From: Campylobacter sp. UBA1713
GTDB taxonomy: Bacteria; Campylobacterota; Campylobacteria; Campylobacterales; Campylobacteraceae
Direction: 5' to 3'
NCBI GenBank assembly: GCA_002317305.1
Contig: DCIZ01000057.1
Span: 6,312-18,379, forward strand
DNA length: 12,068 nt
In this document: piece by piece, positions 1 to 7,004 of the stretch
Layout of the letters: the number at the start of each line of letters is the position of its first letter
How positions within the stretch are numbered: the stretch's first letter is position 1
The notes under the pieces: model-generated
The model's database searches: none
Told to the model about the DNA's origin: nothing
The model's input: the letters and a program-made list of their open reading frames with translations, nothing else
Translations under genes and position numbers: made by a program

Positions 1-10
1 TAAATGGTTT

Positions 11-120
11 TTTAGAGGTGCCCTAAAGCTCAAAAATCGGTGGCGAGGGACGGTGGGCGGGGGCAAGCCCCTGCGACCCCTTACTAGTTTTAGAGATGCC
101 CATAAGCTTGCGACCCTTTT
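11..120. repeat. Partial G+C-rich hairpin element inside an imperfect direct duplication
   Basis: Bases 26-80 match the right half of the G+C-rich element seen at 1074-1196 and 2290-2375, ending in the diagnostic CCCCTGCGACCCC (68-80). The left arm is absent, so this copy cannot form the long stem. It is bracketed by a 20-base direct repeat, 11-30 and 89-108, agreeing at 17 of 20 positions (TTTAGAG.TGCCC..AAGCT), and a shortened GCGACCC follows at 110-116. The region therefore looks like a tandem duplication of one unit with an internal deletion in the second copy. No gene or clear terminator for the converging minus-strand gene is visible here. Confidence 0.6.
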
Positions 121-139
121 TTTTGTTTATAAACTCGTT

Positions 140-964
140 TTAGCCTTTTAAAAGCTCATCTGTAAAGATGGCAAAGCCAGTTGCGTTTTGCCCATCTATC
201 TCATAACTTCCGCCGCTACACAAGACGCTATTTCCGCTTAAAAAACGAAAAAACAAACTCTCATAATAGTGCATCTTTGAGTAGTAAAGCGGCGCAAAAA
301 CGGCGTGGCACTTTACACTACTAGACAAATTTGCCAGTGCTTCTAGCGGCGCTTTTAGCTCGTTTGGCACAAGTGCGACAACTTCGTTTAGGTCGTTTGC
401 GTCTTTTAGGAGTGCTAGGCGGTTTAGCCATGTTAGGTTTAGGCTGAGAATTTTGCCTATTTCGCCATTTTCAAAGAGGCTAATGTCTAGGTCTAGGAGT
501 TTGCAGATGATGCGAGGAATTTGAATGTTACTTAGCTGAACTGTGGGTGTTAAATTTAGTTTTTCAAAGATCTCCGTGCTTAACAAAAGGCACGTGGCAA
601 GCTCGTCGCTCTCTAAAATTTCAACGCCTATTTGGTAGCATTCGTTTGTAGGAAATGAAAAAACAGGCTGAATGTAAAACCACTTTTTGCCGCTATCTTT
701 TAGCCGTTTTCTGATGATTCTCACGGCATCTTCTGTCGAGTCGTAGCGCAAAAAAAGCTCGTTGTTTGCCGCATCGCTTATGCGAATGGGCGACATGGCG
801 GTGCTAAAACGCTCGTATGTGAAGATGGGCGTTACTATCTCGCTAAAACCTCGCGCCGTTAGCACGCTACTAGCCACACTCTCTATGTGGCGTTTTTTGC
901 TGGCACTCTCGCCAAAATACAGCTTTGCGCCGTTTGGAATTTCGTGTTCAAAAACTCTTTTCAA
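140..964 (-). CDS. hisZ: HisRS-like ATP phosphoribosyltransferase regulatory subunit (HisZ-type)
   Basis: This 274-residue protein is a catalytic-domain-only relative of class II histidyl-tRNA synthetase. Visible landmarks are the motif-2-like stretch FLRYDSTEDAVRI (71-83), WFYIQPVFSFP (95-105) leading to YQIGVEIL (110-117), and GGSYE (251-255) followed by GFAIFTDELL, which corresponds to the GGRYD and motif-3 region. The anticodon-binding domain of HisRS is missing, and the motif-3 arginine seems absent, so aminoacylation is unlikely. In HisZ families such paralogues bind and regulate short-form HisG, the first enzyme of histidine biosynthesis. Several Campylobacter have a long, self-regulating HisG, so the real partner here is open. 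The start is TTG (964-962), supported by AAAAAGGA at 978-971 with 6-base spacing and the absence of a nearby in-frame ATG. Fold assignment is firm; the regulatory role is inferred from family. Confidence 0.75.
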   Translation of the reverse strand: MKRVFEHEIPNGAKLYFGESASKKRHIESVASSVLTARGFSEIVTPIFTYERFSTAMSPIRISDAANNELFLRYDSTEDAVRIIRKRLKDSGKKWFYIQPVFSFPTNECYQIGVEILESDELATCLLLSTEIFEKLNLTPTVQLSNIQIPRIICKLLDLDISLFENGEIGKILSLNLTWLNRLALLKDANDLNEVVALVPNELKAPLEALANLSSSVKCHAVFAPLYYSKMHYYESLFFRFLSGNSVLCSGGSYEIDGQNATGFAIFTDELLKG

Positions 965-992
965 AATATGTCCTTTTTAAAGCAAAAGTGTT

Positions 993-1021
993 ATTTTAGC
1001 CAAATTTCTCTTAATTGTAAA
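993..1021 (-). promoter_or_regulatory. Sigma-70-type promoter for the hisZ-like gene
   Basis: On the minus strand, TTTACA (1021-1016) is followed after exactly 17 bases by TAAAAT (998-993). Transcription would begin about 20 bases upstream of the TTG start, leaving a short leader that contains the Shine-Dalgarno at 978-971. This is the best -35/-10 pair I found in the window. Confidence 0.55.
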
Positions 1022-1024
1022 TAC

Positions 1025-1038
1025 GGAAAGTGGAATGC
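1025..1038 (+). repeat. Two-unit 7-base repeat (GGAAAGT, GGAATGC)
   Basis: Two adjacent 7-base units fit the window-wide pattern RGARWRC, with one mismatch (final T in the first). They lie just upstream of the long palindrome, so that palindrome has 7-mer units on both sides (a longer array begins at 1199). Confidence 0.45.
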
Positions 1039-1073
1039 GTTCATAAAGCGGAAATTTATGAGCGAAGCGATTC

Positions 1074-1196
1074 ATGGGGTCGCAGGGGCTTTAGCCCCCG
1101 TCCCACCGTCTCGCCGCCGTTTTTTCTTTTCGCTGAAGCTCAAAGAAAAAACGGCGGCGGGACGGTGGGCGGGGGCTACCGCCCCTGCGACCCCAT
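1074..1196. repeat. Near-complete ~120-base G+C-rich palindrome
   Basis: The outer arms are a perfect 15-base inverted repeat, ATGGGGTCGCAGGGG (1074-1088) and its complement (1182-1196). Moving inward, GCCCCC (1094-1099) pairs with 1171-1176, CCCACCGTC (1102-1110) pairs with 1161-1169, and an 18-base arm at 1112-1129 pairs perfectly with 1142-1159. The loop is about 12 bases (1130-1141). As RNA or extruded DNA it would form one long hairpin. No protein is encoded. It is the most complete of four copies in the window and behaves like a REP- or MITE-type non-autonomous element. It lies downstream of the minus-strand 1588-2166 gene and upstream of the hisZ promoter. Confidence 0.85.
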
Positions 1197-1198
1197 TC

Positions 1199-1243
<45 letters not shown>

Positions 1244-1248
1244 TTCTG

Positions 1249-1288
1249 CGATTCTACAGAATCGTCAAATTCACGAAAAAGCGAATTT
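1249..1288. repeat. A+T-rich palindromic connector module
   Basis: Two small palindromes lie back to back: CGATTCTACAGAATCG (1249-1264, 7-base arms) and AAATTC (1267-1272) with GAATTT (1283-1288). The same module recurs in part at 1391-1424, 11733-11755, 11815-11848 and 12026-12068, always beside 7-mer arrays or CGTCATTC elements. It appears to be the linker of a composite repeat. Confidence 0.65.
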
Positions 1289-1294
1289 TCACAA

Positions 1295-1327
1295 ATTCCG
1301 TTTTCCGCATTCCGCACTCTGTTTTCC
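1295..1327 (-). repeat. 7-base array in inverted orientation
   Basis: Read on the minus strand, the units are GGAAAAC, AGAGTGC, GGAATGC, GGAAAAC and a partial GGAAT, all in one 7-base phase. This inverted array faces the forward array at 1199-1242 across the connector module, giving a composite inverted-repeat unit. A matching inverted array is at 11852-11884. Confidence 0.7.
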
Positions 1328-1332
1328 GTTAC

Positions 1333-1376
1333 CGCCGTCATTCTGAGGGAGGCGTAGCCGACCGAAGAATCCCCTG
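1333..1376 (+). repeat. CGTCATTC...GAATCCCC dispersed repeat, copy 1
   Basis: It begins CGCCGTCATTCTGAGGGAGG and ends GACCGAAGAATCCCCTG. Similar CGTCATT-to-AATCC repeats occur between genes in many unrelated bacteria (recalled knowledge, not searched). With the inverted copy at 1435-1485 it makes a long inverted repeat with arms of over 40 bases. Confidence 0.75.
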
Positions 1377-1390
1377 AAATTTGACAGAGT

Positions 1391-1424
1391 AGAATCGTCA
1401 AATTCGCAAAAAAGCAAATTTGAC
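1391..1424. repeat. Connector module, second copy
   Basis: This copy runs from AGAATCGTCAAATTCGC to GCAAATTTGAC and sits between oppositely oriented CGTCATTC elements. GTCAAATT is answered by AAATTTGAC on both sides (1378-1386 and 1416-1424), so the stretch can fold in more than one way. Confidence 0.55.
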
Positions 1425-1434
1425 TTTTTCCTCC

Positions 1435-1485
1435 CTCGCCAGGCAGGGGATTCTTCGGTCGCTACCTCCCTTGCGAATGACGGCG
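1435..1485 (-). repeat. CGTCATTC...GAATCCCC dispersed repeat, copy 2
   Basis: On the minus strand this reads CGCCGTCATTCGCAAGGGAG and continues to GAAGAATCCCCTGCC, then TGGCGAG. It shares the CTCGCCAGGCAGGGG edge with copy 3 but not with copy 1, so copies 2 and 3 form a subgroup. Confidence 0.75.
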
Positions 1486-1523
1486 TTCTGTTTGGGCTTT
1501 TTCGAATTTGGCGATTCTATGTC

Positions 1524-1577
1524 CTCGCCAGGCAGGGGATTCTTCGGTCGGCTTCGTAACCCTTGCAAATGACGGCG
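1524..1577 (-). repeat. CGTCATTC...GAATCCCC dispersed repeat, copy 3
   Basis: This is a same-strand relative of the 1435-1485 copy, with the CTCGCCAGGCAGGGG edge (1524-1538) and a diverged centre. It ends only 10 bases from the stop codon of the minus-strand gene at 1588-2166, so it probably lies in that transcript's 3' end. Confidence 0.7.
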
Positions 1578-1587
1578 TTATTTTGCA

Positions 1588-2166
1588 TTAGTCATCGTAT
1601 CTTTCACGAATTCCACGCATCTTTCGTTCGTTTTTTTCCTCTTTAAATTTGCTTTCCTCTTTAAATTTGCCTCTCTCAAAACGCTCGTTAAACTCGCCAT
1701 CTCTAAAACCGCCATCTCTCAACCGCTCGCCCACCAAAGCCTTGCACTTTGAGGCGACACTTTTTAGCTCCACGCACGCCTTTTCGTTCCCTTTTTTGCA
1801 CGCAAACTCTAGCTCTTTTGCCGCGTCAGCACACTTGGCTGGATCTTTTGCGCGAATTTTGCCGATGCGGTAGCACCCGTCAGCGTGCCCCATTTTGCAC
1901 GCCTTTTCATAAGCGCCTTTTGCTATGCTCTCGTCTCGTTTTCGGTAGCGCTCGCCTTGCGCAAAGTAGCTTTTTGATGCCATCTCACAGCCCGCTTTGT
2001 TGCCATTGTCGCATGATTTTTGAAAATATTTCGCCGCCGAAAAGAGGCGTTTTTCTTTGTAGGCTTTTTCGCCTTTTTCAAAATCTTTGTCATTTTTAAA
2101 GCCGCCTTCTGTGCGACCAAAGAGACTCACGCACAAAAAGACACCCAAAAGTAAAATTTTTCTCAT
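1588..2166 (-). CDS. Secreted Hcp/Sel1-like cysteine-rich repeat protein
   Basis: The product (192 residues from the chosen ATG; residue numbers below count from the TTG one codon upstream) starts with a signal-peptide-like segment: MRK and a hydrophobic run to about residue 18. Three helical-repeat segments follow, each ending in paired cysteines with CxxxxxxxC spacing: C53/C61, C91/C99 and C124/C132. This is the disulfide pattern of Sel1-like repeats in Helicobacter/Campylobacter Hcp proteins, periplasmic or secreted helical scaffolds for protein binding. C113 and C142 are additional. After about residue 146 the protein turns into a highly charged tail (R, K, E, D) with short internal repeats, including KFKEES from an 18-base DNA duplication near 1640-1675. 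The ATG at 2166-2164 is preferred over TTG at 2169 because GGAG lies 7 bases upstream. The binding partner is unknown. Confidence 0.75.
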   Translation of the reverse strand: MRKILLLGVFLCVSLFGRTEGGFKNDKDFEKGEKAYKEKRLFSAAKYFQKSCDNGNKAGCEMASKSYFAQGERYRKRDESIAKGAYEKACKMGHADGCYRIGKIRAKDPAKCADAAKELEFACKKGNEKACVELKSVASKCKALVGERLRDGGFRDGEFNERFERGKFKEESKFKEEKNERKMRGIRERYDD

Positions 2167-2289
2167 CAAATTTCTCCAAATTTAAATTTATTATTCGGAT
2201 TGCAGATTGTAAAATATGAAAATTTGCGAATCTTGAGAATCTGCAAATAGACAAGCAAATTTTGTTAAAAAGCTAACGCTTTTTATTTA

Positions 2290-2375
2290 GTCCTCGCCGC
2301 CGTTTTCTTTTTCGATGAATCTCAAAAGAAAACGGCGGCGAGGACGGGCGGACGGGGGCAAGCCCCTGCGACCCC
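2290..2375. repeat. G+C-rich hairpin element, left-truncated copy
   Basis: A perfect 22-base stem (2290-2311 with 2324-2345) encloses a 12-base loop. It is followed by the GGGGGCAAGCCCCTGCG module ending in GACCCC, then eight T residues (2376-2383). The outer left arm GGGGTCGCAGGGG is missing. It lies between alaS and the Hcp-like gene, 75 to 160 bases downstream of the alaS stop, and may attenuate transcription of the minus strand. No U-run follows the stem on that strand, so a classical terminator is not clear. Confidence 0.75.
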
Positions 2376-2449
2376 TTTTTTTTGCTTTGTTTGTATAGTT
2401 TTAGCTCGTCATATTTTTTGTTAAATACCTGCACAAAAGCACCGAAAAT

Positions 2450-5002
2450 TTACGCCAAACGCCCTTTTATCTCGCCCAAAATAGCCCTAAACATCTCGTC
2501 AAGCTTGCTCGGGTCTTTGCCTCCAGCAGTAGCAAAGTCGTCTCGTCCGCCACCGCCGCCACCTACGATGCTAGCCGCCATCTTTACCAGCACGCCCGCT
2601 TTTACGTCCGCTACGCCTTTTACGCCACAAACCAAATTTACTTTGCCATCATCGACGTGCGCCAAAAACGCGACTATCTTTTCGTTTTCGTTTTTCAGCT
2701 CGTCTATCTTGCTCTTTAAGTCGCCGTCAAATTCGCTCACGACCACTTTTACGCCGCCTATCTCGCTAAGCGCAAGGCGTTTTATGTTTTGGCTAGATTT
2801 GACTCGCTCGTTTAGCGCTTTTACCTCCTCTTTTAGCTTTTTGACTGCCGTTAGCGGTTCAGCGCCTTTGAAAATCTCGCTTAGCTGTTCGCTTTTTTCT
2901 CTTAGTTCGCAGGCAAATTTAACCGCCGTTTGTGAGCAGATGGCTTCTACACGTCTTACGCCCGCACTTACACCGCCTTCTTTTGTGATGAAAAACGCGC
3001 CTATTTCGCCCAAATTCTCCACGTGCGTTCCGCCACAAAATTCTTTGCTTTCGCCAAGTGTGATGACCCGCACTTTGTCGCCGTATTTTTCGCCAAAAAG
3101 TGCCACTGCGCCGCTCTTTTTCGCACTCTCTATGTCCATCACTTCTACCTTTGCAGCCACGCCTGAGGCTATCCACGAATTTACGAGTGCCTCGATGCGT
3201 AAAAGTTCATCTTTTGTGATGGCGCGCCCAAAGCTAAAGTCAAAGCGAAGTCTGTTTGCCTCGACGCTACTTCCTGCTTGATTCACGCTTTCGCCCAAAA
3301 CCACTTTTAAAGCTTTGTGTAGCAAGTGAGTAGCCGAGTGGTGGCGTCTAGTCTCTAAACGCTGATGTAGGTCTACGCTACACTTTACCACTTCGCCCAC
3401 TTTTAAATTTGCCCCAAAAACGCCGCTTAAATTTAGCCCAAAGAATTTTTTCGTCTGTGCTACGCTTGCGTTTCCTAACACGCCAGAGTCGCCGTGCTGT
3501 CCGCCGCTAGTCGCATAAAACGGCGTTTGGTCTAGCATCACCCAGCCTTCGCCTTTTAGGGCATCTACACTTTTAAACTCCGCATCTAAAAGTGCTAAAA
3601 TTTTACTCTCGCACGCCAAAGTCTCGTAACCGACAAATTTGTTTTCGCCAAATTTTTCTAGTAGCTCTTTAAAGTCGCCGCTTTGGACTGCTGCATCTCC
3701 GCTGCCTTTCCAGTTTGCTTTTGCGCGGGCTTTTTGTTCGCTCATGAGTGTGTCAAATTTAGCTTCGTCTACTTTTAGCCCCTTTTCTCGTAGCATGTCA
3801 GCGGTTAGGTCTAGCGGAAAGCCGTAGGTGTCGTAGAGTTTAAACGCCACTTCGCCACTAAACACCTCGCTCGTTTTTGCTAACTCTTCGTTAAAAAGCG
3901 CAAGCCCGGCGGCTATGGTAGCAAAAAACCGCTCCTCTTCTAGTCGAATTTGCTCTTTTACCACTTCTAGTTTTTCGTTTAGGTAGCCGTAGTGCGTGCC
4001 CATTTGTTCGGCTACTTTTGTAGCTAGTCGCCACATGAAAGGCTCTTTTATGCCTAGCAGGTAACCATGTCTAACGGCGCGCCTTAAAATTCGCCTTAAA
4101 ACGTAGCCACGCCCCTCTTTGTCAAAGGTCGTCCCTTGTGCTAGCAAAAATGTAACCGAGCGAATGTGGTCAGCGATGACTCGGTAGCTAGCGCCACTCT
4201 CATAAATGTAAGGCTTGCCGCAAAGCTTTGCCACTTCGTCTATGAGCGGCATGAAAAGCGAAGAGTCGTAGTTGCTAAATTTGCCTTCCATGATGGCAGT
4301 TACTCGCTCTAGTCCCATGCCTGTGTCTATGGACGGTTTTGGCAAGCGTGTGAGCGTGCCGTCAGCTGAGCGCTCATACTGCATAAAGACAAGATTCCAA
4401 ATTTCTAAAAACCTGTCGCCGTCTCCGCCCATGTAGTCCTCGCTGGTGTGAAAGTGCTCTTCGCCTTGGTCGTAAAAAATTTCGCTACACGGTCCGCAAG
4501 GTCCTGTCTCGCCCATCGCCCAAAAGTTGTCATGGTCGCCAAAGCGGTAGATGTGGCTCTTGTCCAGTCCGCTCTTTGCTAGCGTTTGCTCCCAAATTTC
4601 AAAAGCCTCGTCATCGCTTTCGTGCACGGTTACGTAAAGCCTTTCGACTGGTAGTTTTAAAACGCACGTTACAAACTCCCACGCGTAAGGGATCACTTCG
4701 GCTTTAAAGTAGTCGCCAAAGCTGAAATTTCCTAGCATCTCAAAAAATGTGTGGTGGCGAGCGGTGTAGCCGACATTGTCAAGGTCGTTGTGTTTGCCGC
4801 CAGCACGGATGCACGTTTGGCAGCTGGTGCGAACAGGTGGAGTAGGGCGTGGAACGGCGCCGGTGAAGATGTTTTTAAAAGGCACCATTCCTGCGTTTGT
4901 AAAGAGCAAAGTGGCATCGTCTGGCACGAGTGGCGCACTCTCTTTTACCTCGTGTCCTTTGTTTTTGAAAAAGGTCAAAAAAGCTTCTCTCACGTCTAAC
5001 AT
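2450..5002 (-). CDS. alaS: Alanyl-tRNA synthetase
   Basis: The 850-residue class II synthetase attaches alanine to tRNA-Ala in the cytoplasm. From the N-terminus, [18 protein letters not shown] matches the usual AlaRS opening, followed by the aminoacylation core with [20 protein letters not shown] and [15 protein letters not shown]. The editing-domain metal ligands are intact: H555 and H559 in [12 protein letters not shown], and C656 and H660 in CGGTHV. The C-terminal C-Ala domain ends with [15 protein letters not shown]. Length is normal for the family. ATG at 5002-5000 is chosen because AAGGA (5014-5010) sits 7 bases upstream and the family begins here; a TTG at 5023 would add seven unlikely residues. 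Transcription runs away from the GHKL ATPase operon. There is no sign of damage. Confidence 0.97.
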   Translation of the reverse strand: MLDVREAFLTFFKNKGHEVKESAPLVPDDATLLFTNAGMVPFKNIFTGAVPRPTPPVRTSCQTCIRAGGKHNDLDNVGYTARHHTFFEMLGNFSFGDYFKAEVIPYAWEFVTCVLKLPVERLYVTVHESDDEAFEIWEQTLAKSGLDKSHIYRFGDHDNFWAMGETGPCGPCSEIFYDQGEEHFHTSEDYMGGDGDRFLEIWNLVFMQYERSADGTLTRLPKPSIDTGMGLERVTAIMEGKFSNYDSSLFMPLIDEVAKLCGKPYIYESGASYRVIADHIRSVTFLLAQGTTFDKEGRGYVLRRILRRAVRHGYLLGIKEPFMWRLATKVAEQMGTHYGYLNEKLEVVKEQIRLEEERFFATIAAGLALFNEELAKTSEVFSGEVAFKLYDTYGFPLDLTADMLREKGLKVDEAKFDTLMSEQKARAKANWKGSGDAAVQSGDFKELLEKFGENKFVGYETLACESKILALLDAEFKSVDALKGEGWVMLDQTPFYATSGGQHGDSGVLGNASVAQTKKFFGLNLSGVFGANLKVGEVVKCSVDLHQRLETRRHHSATHLLHKALKVVLGESVNQAGSSVEANRLRFDFSFGRAITKDELLRIEALVNSWIASGVAAKVEVMDIESAKKSGAVALFGEKYGDKVRVITLGESKEFCGGTHVENLGEIGAFFITKEGGVSAGVRRVEAICSQTAVKFACELREKSEQLSEIFKGAEPLTAVKKLKEEVKALNERVKSSQNIKRLALSEIGGVKVVVSEFDGDLKSKIDELKNENEKIVAFLAHVDDGKVNLVCGVKGVADVKAGVLVKMAASIVGGGGGGRDDFATAGGKDPSKLDEMFRAILGEIKGRLA

Positions 5003-5034
5003 AGTAAAATCCTTAAAATTCAAATTTTGCTTTT

Positions 5035-5043
5035 ATTTTATCA
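5035..5043 (-). promoter_or_regulatory. Possible extended -10 promoter for alaS
   Basis: On the minus strand, TGATAAAAT is an extended -10 box (TGn plus TAAAAT), about 33 bases upstream of the alaS ATG. No good -35 box is seen, which is usual in Campylobacter-like genomes. Confidence 0.4.
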
Positions 5044-5061
5044 GGTTTTTTTTGAAAAAGG

Positions 5062-5095
5062 GCTGAATATGCGGAGTGCGGAATTCCCACTCAGC
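5062..5095. repeat. Interrupted palindrome containing 7-base repeat units
   Basis: GCTGA (5063-5067) and TCAGC (5091-5095) are inverted, and GTGCGGAATTCCCAC in the centre is nearly palindromic. The left side has about nine extra bases, ATATGCGGA, which overlap 7-mer units (GGAGTGC at 5073-5079, then GGAATTC). Without them the sequence would be an almost perfect hairpin. It lies in the intergenic region between alaS and the divergent ATPase gene. Confidence 0.4.
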
Positions 5096-5125
5096 AATCT
5101 GTGTGTAATGTAAAGTAACTTTTAA

Positions 5126-5154
5126 TTTAAATATAAGTATCTTTTAAGTAAAAT
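5126..5154 (+). promoter_or_regulatory. Possible promoter for the four-gene block
   Basis: TTTAAA (5126-5131) and TAAAAT (5149-5154) are spaced by 17 bases, 33 bases before the ATG of the first gene. The surrounding DNA is periodically T-rich. No operator palindrome or regulator gene is apparent. Confidence 0.4.
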
Positions 5155-5186
5155 ATCGTTTTTAAAAAAACATCAAGGAAAATGCT

Positions 5187-6983
5187 ATGGAAAATTTGGA
5201 AGGCAAGTTATTTTTTAATTCGTCTAGCGGTGGTGAGGAGGGTTTTACAAACGCTTCGACATCGCAAACGGACGATAAGAAAAACAGACACATCATTAGA
5301 GAGCTTGTGCAAAACAGTTGGGATTCGGCAGTAGAAGCAAAACAAGAAGTGGCTGAAATATCGTTTTTTGTAAAAGAATTTAACAAAAGTGATATTGTTG
5401 GTTTGGAAGATTATGAAGCCAAATTTAGCCGTATAGAAAAAACAAAACAAAAAGGCAAAAACAAAGATTTTTATGAACAGATAGAAAATGAGCTAAAAAA
5501 GGAGTGTTTTGAAGTGCTTTTCGTAAAAGATAATGGTGTAGGATTTGACAAAAAAAAGATGATAGCAGTTCTTGGCAACGGTTGTAACGAAAAAAAAGAC
5601 GAAAACGCGAGTGGAAGTTACGGAAACGGGCACTTTTCGGCGTTTAATGCTTCAAATTTGCGATATGTGTTGTATTATGGCAAAAGTAAACAAGATGGTG
5701 AAATTTTTTCTGCACACGCTATTTTGGCTAGTAGTAAAGAGGAGAATGAAAACGGTAAGCCAGAGTTAAAGTCAGCAAATGGTTTTTTTTTGAAAAAGGA
5801 AAATTTGCCTATTATTGAAGAGTATAGTGAAGAGATTTTTGTAAAAAATATGCCAAAAATGTTTGAATCTGTTGTAAATGTGGGGGGGGATGGAAAGTAT
5901 GATGAAACTCTTGCTGTTGTTGGAATTGTAGATTTTAACTATTTTAGCGAATATGAATTTAAAAACGAAAAAGAGAAATTTGAGTATCTTAAAAATACCA
6001 TCTTTTGTATATGTGCTAGTAACTTTTTTATTCCTATCACAGAAAAACGTCTAATCGTTAGTGTTGAAAGCGATTCGCAGGAAAAACAAATTTTAAATTC
6101 TACACATTTGCATAGTTTTATCCAAAAAAACCAAAATGAACTTCAAAATACCAGTTTATACTATCAAACTCTCTTTCACGAAAAAATTTCGCTTAATAAC
6201 GCTGACATTTGGCTAAAAAAAGATACAAATGAGACAAAAGTTGCCATTTTTCGAAACAGCATGTTTATCACAGATTCTTGTAGAATCGGTGGGCTTACAA
6301 AAAACACATATAGCGAATTTAAGCCTTTTTGTCTGCTTATCTTACCAAAAAAGAATCTTGAAACGCTCATAAAAAAAGCCGAAGGCAATCTGCACAACGA
6401 CATACAAAAAAGTAGGCTAAGTAAAGCTGACCAAAAAAGCCTAGAAAAAGAGCTTGAAACTCTCCAAAAAGAGATCAAAAGTAGGCTTGACAAAAATGAT
6501 CTGGAGAAATTTGACCTAAAAATCGATGGATTCTCAATAGATCTAAACAATAAACACAAACAAAACAAAACGATAAAAGAGACAAAAGAGAAAATACCAA
6601 CCATAACAGGTAGCGAAGGTAACGAGATGTCGCTAGAACAACGACAGGAATCTGGCAAAAATTCTGGAAAAAAACGAGCTTTAAAAGCGTCAAATTTGAC
6701 AAATTTTTCATCTTTTTTGAAAAACGGCACTTTACAAATTTGCTTTGTTATGCCAAAAGAGTGTTTAATTTTGCGACTTTTAGCTCAAGATGGCACAGAT
6801 CTTAGCTGTGACAGATATACGCACTTAGAAGATGGCGTTGAGGTTAAAAAATTTAAAAGCACAAATTGTGATTGTGAGCAGATCGATAAAAATACGCTTA
6901 AGATAAAAGCGCCAAAAGATATAGAAGTTACACTAGAGCTTTTCGGTAATTTTGGTGGTTGTATTGATTTTCGGTGTGATTAG
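5187..6983 (+). CDS. GHKL (Bergerat-fold) ATPase, first gene of the four-gene block
   Basis: The 598-residue protein carries an N-terminal Hsp90/MutL/MORC-like ATP-binding domain. The N box is RHIIRELVQNSWDSA with E39, N43 and D46; the G1 box is DNGVGF with D115, G117 and G119; the G2 box is GSYGNGHF (143-150). Residues of all three nucleotide-binding motifs are present, so it is probably active. There is no histidine-kinase phosphoacceptor region and no MutL endonuclease motif that I can see. A middle domain contains FRNSMFITDSCRIGGL near 352-367. A lysine-rich, possibly coiled-coil stretch (about 390-440) and a polar linker (about 450-500) precede a beta-rich C-terminal part. No membrane segments are visible. 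AAGGA (5175-5179) supports the ATG. GHKL ATPases in bacterial conflict systems are known; this role here is inferred from the neighbours. Confidence 0.8.
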   Translation: MENLEGKLFFNSSSGGEEGFTNASTSQTDDKKNRHIIRELVQNSWDSAVEAKQEVAEISFFVKEFNKSDIVGLEDYEAKFSRIEKTKQKGKNKDFYEQIENELKKECFEVLFVKDNGVGFDKKKMIAVLGNGCNEKKDENASGSYGNGHFSAFNASNLRYVLYYGKSKQDGEIFSAHAILASSKEENENGKPELKSANGFFLKKENLPIIEEYSEEIFVKNMPKMFESVVNVGGDGKYDETLAVVGIVDFNYFSEYEFKNEKEKFEYLKNTIFCICASNFFIPITEKRLIVSVESDSQEKQILNSTHLHSFIQKNQNELQNTSLYYQTLFHEKISLNNADIWLKKDTNETKVAIFRNSMFITDSCRIGGLTKNTYSEFKPFCLLILPKKNLETLIKKAEGNLHNDIQKSRLSKADQKSLEKELETLQKEIKSRLDKNDLEKFDLKIDGFSIDLNNKHKQNKTIKETKEKIPTITGSEGNEMSLEQRQESGKNSGKKRALKASNLTNFSSFLKNGTLQICFVMPKECLILRLLAQDGTDLSCDRYTHLEDGVEVKKFKSTNCDCEQIDKNTLKIKAPKDIEVTLELFGNFGGCIDFRCD

Positions 6984-7004
6984 TAGGTGATTTAGGAGAC
7001 AAAA

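Noticed and set aside
2346-2383. Intrinsic terminator GGGGC-AA-GCCCC followed by T8
   Set aside because: Nine bases separate the stem from the T-run and no plus-strand gene lies upstream, so it is not a standard terminator.
2382-3281. 299-codon plus-strand open frame
   Set aside because: It lies opposite alaS, is Ser/Pro/Ala-rich and has no family features; it is an antisense shadow.
6176-6730. 184-codon minus-strand open frame with hydrophobic stretches
   Set aside because: It is antisense to the lysine-rich part of the ATPase gene; poly-Lys codons read backwards give Phe/Leu runs that mimic membrane helices.
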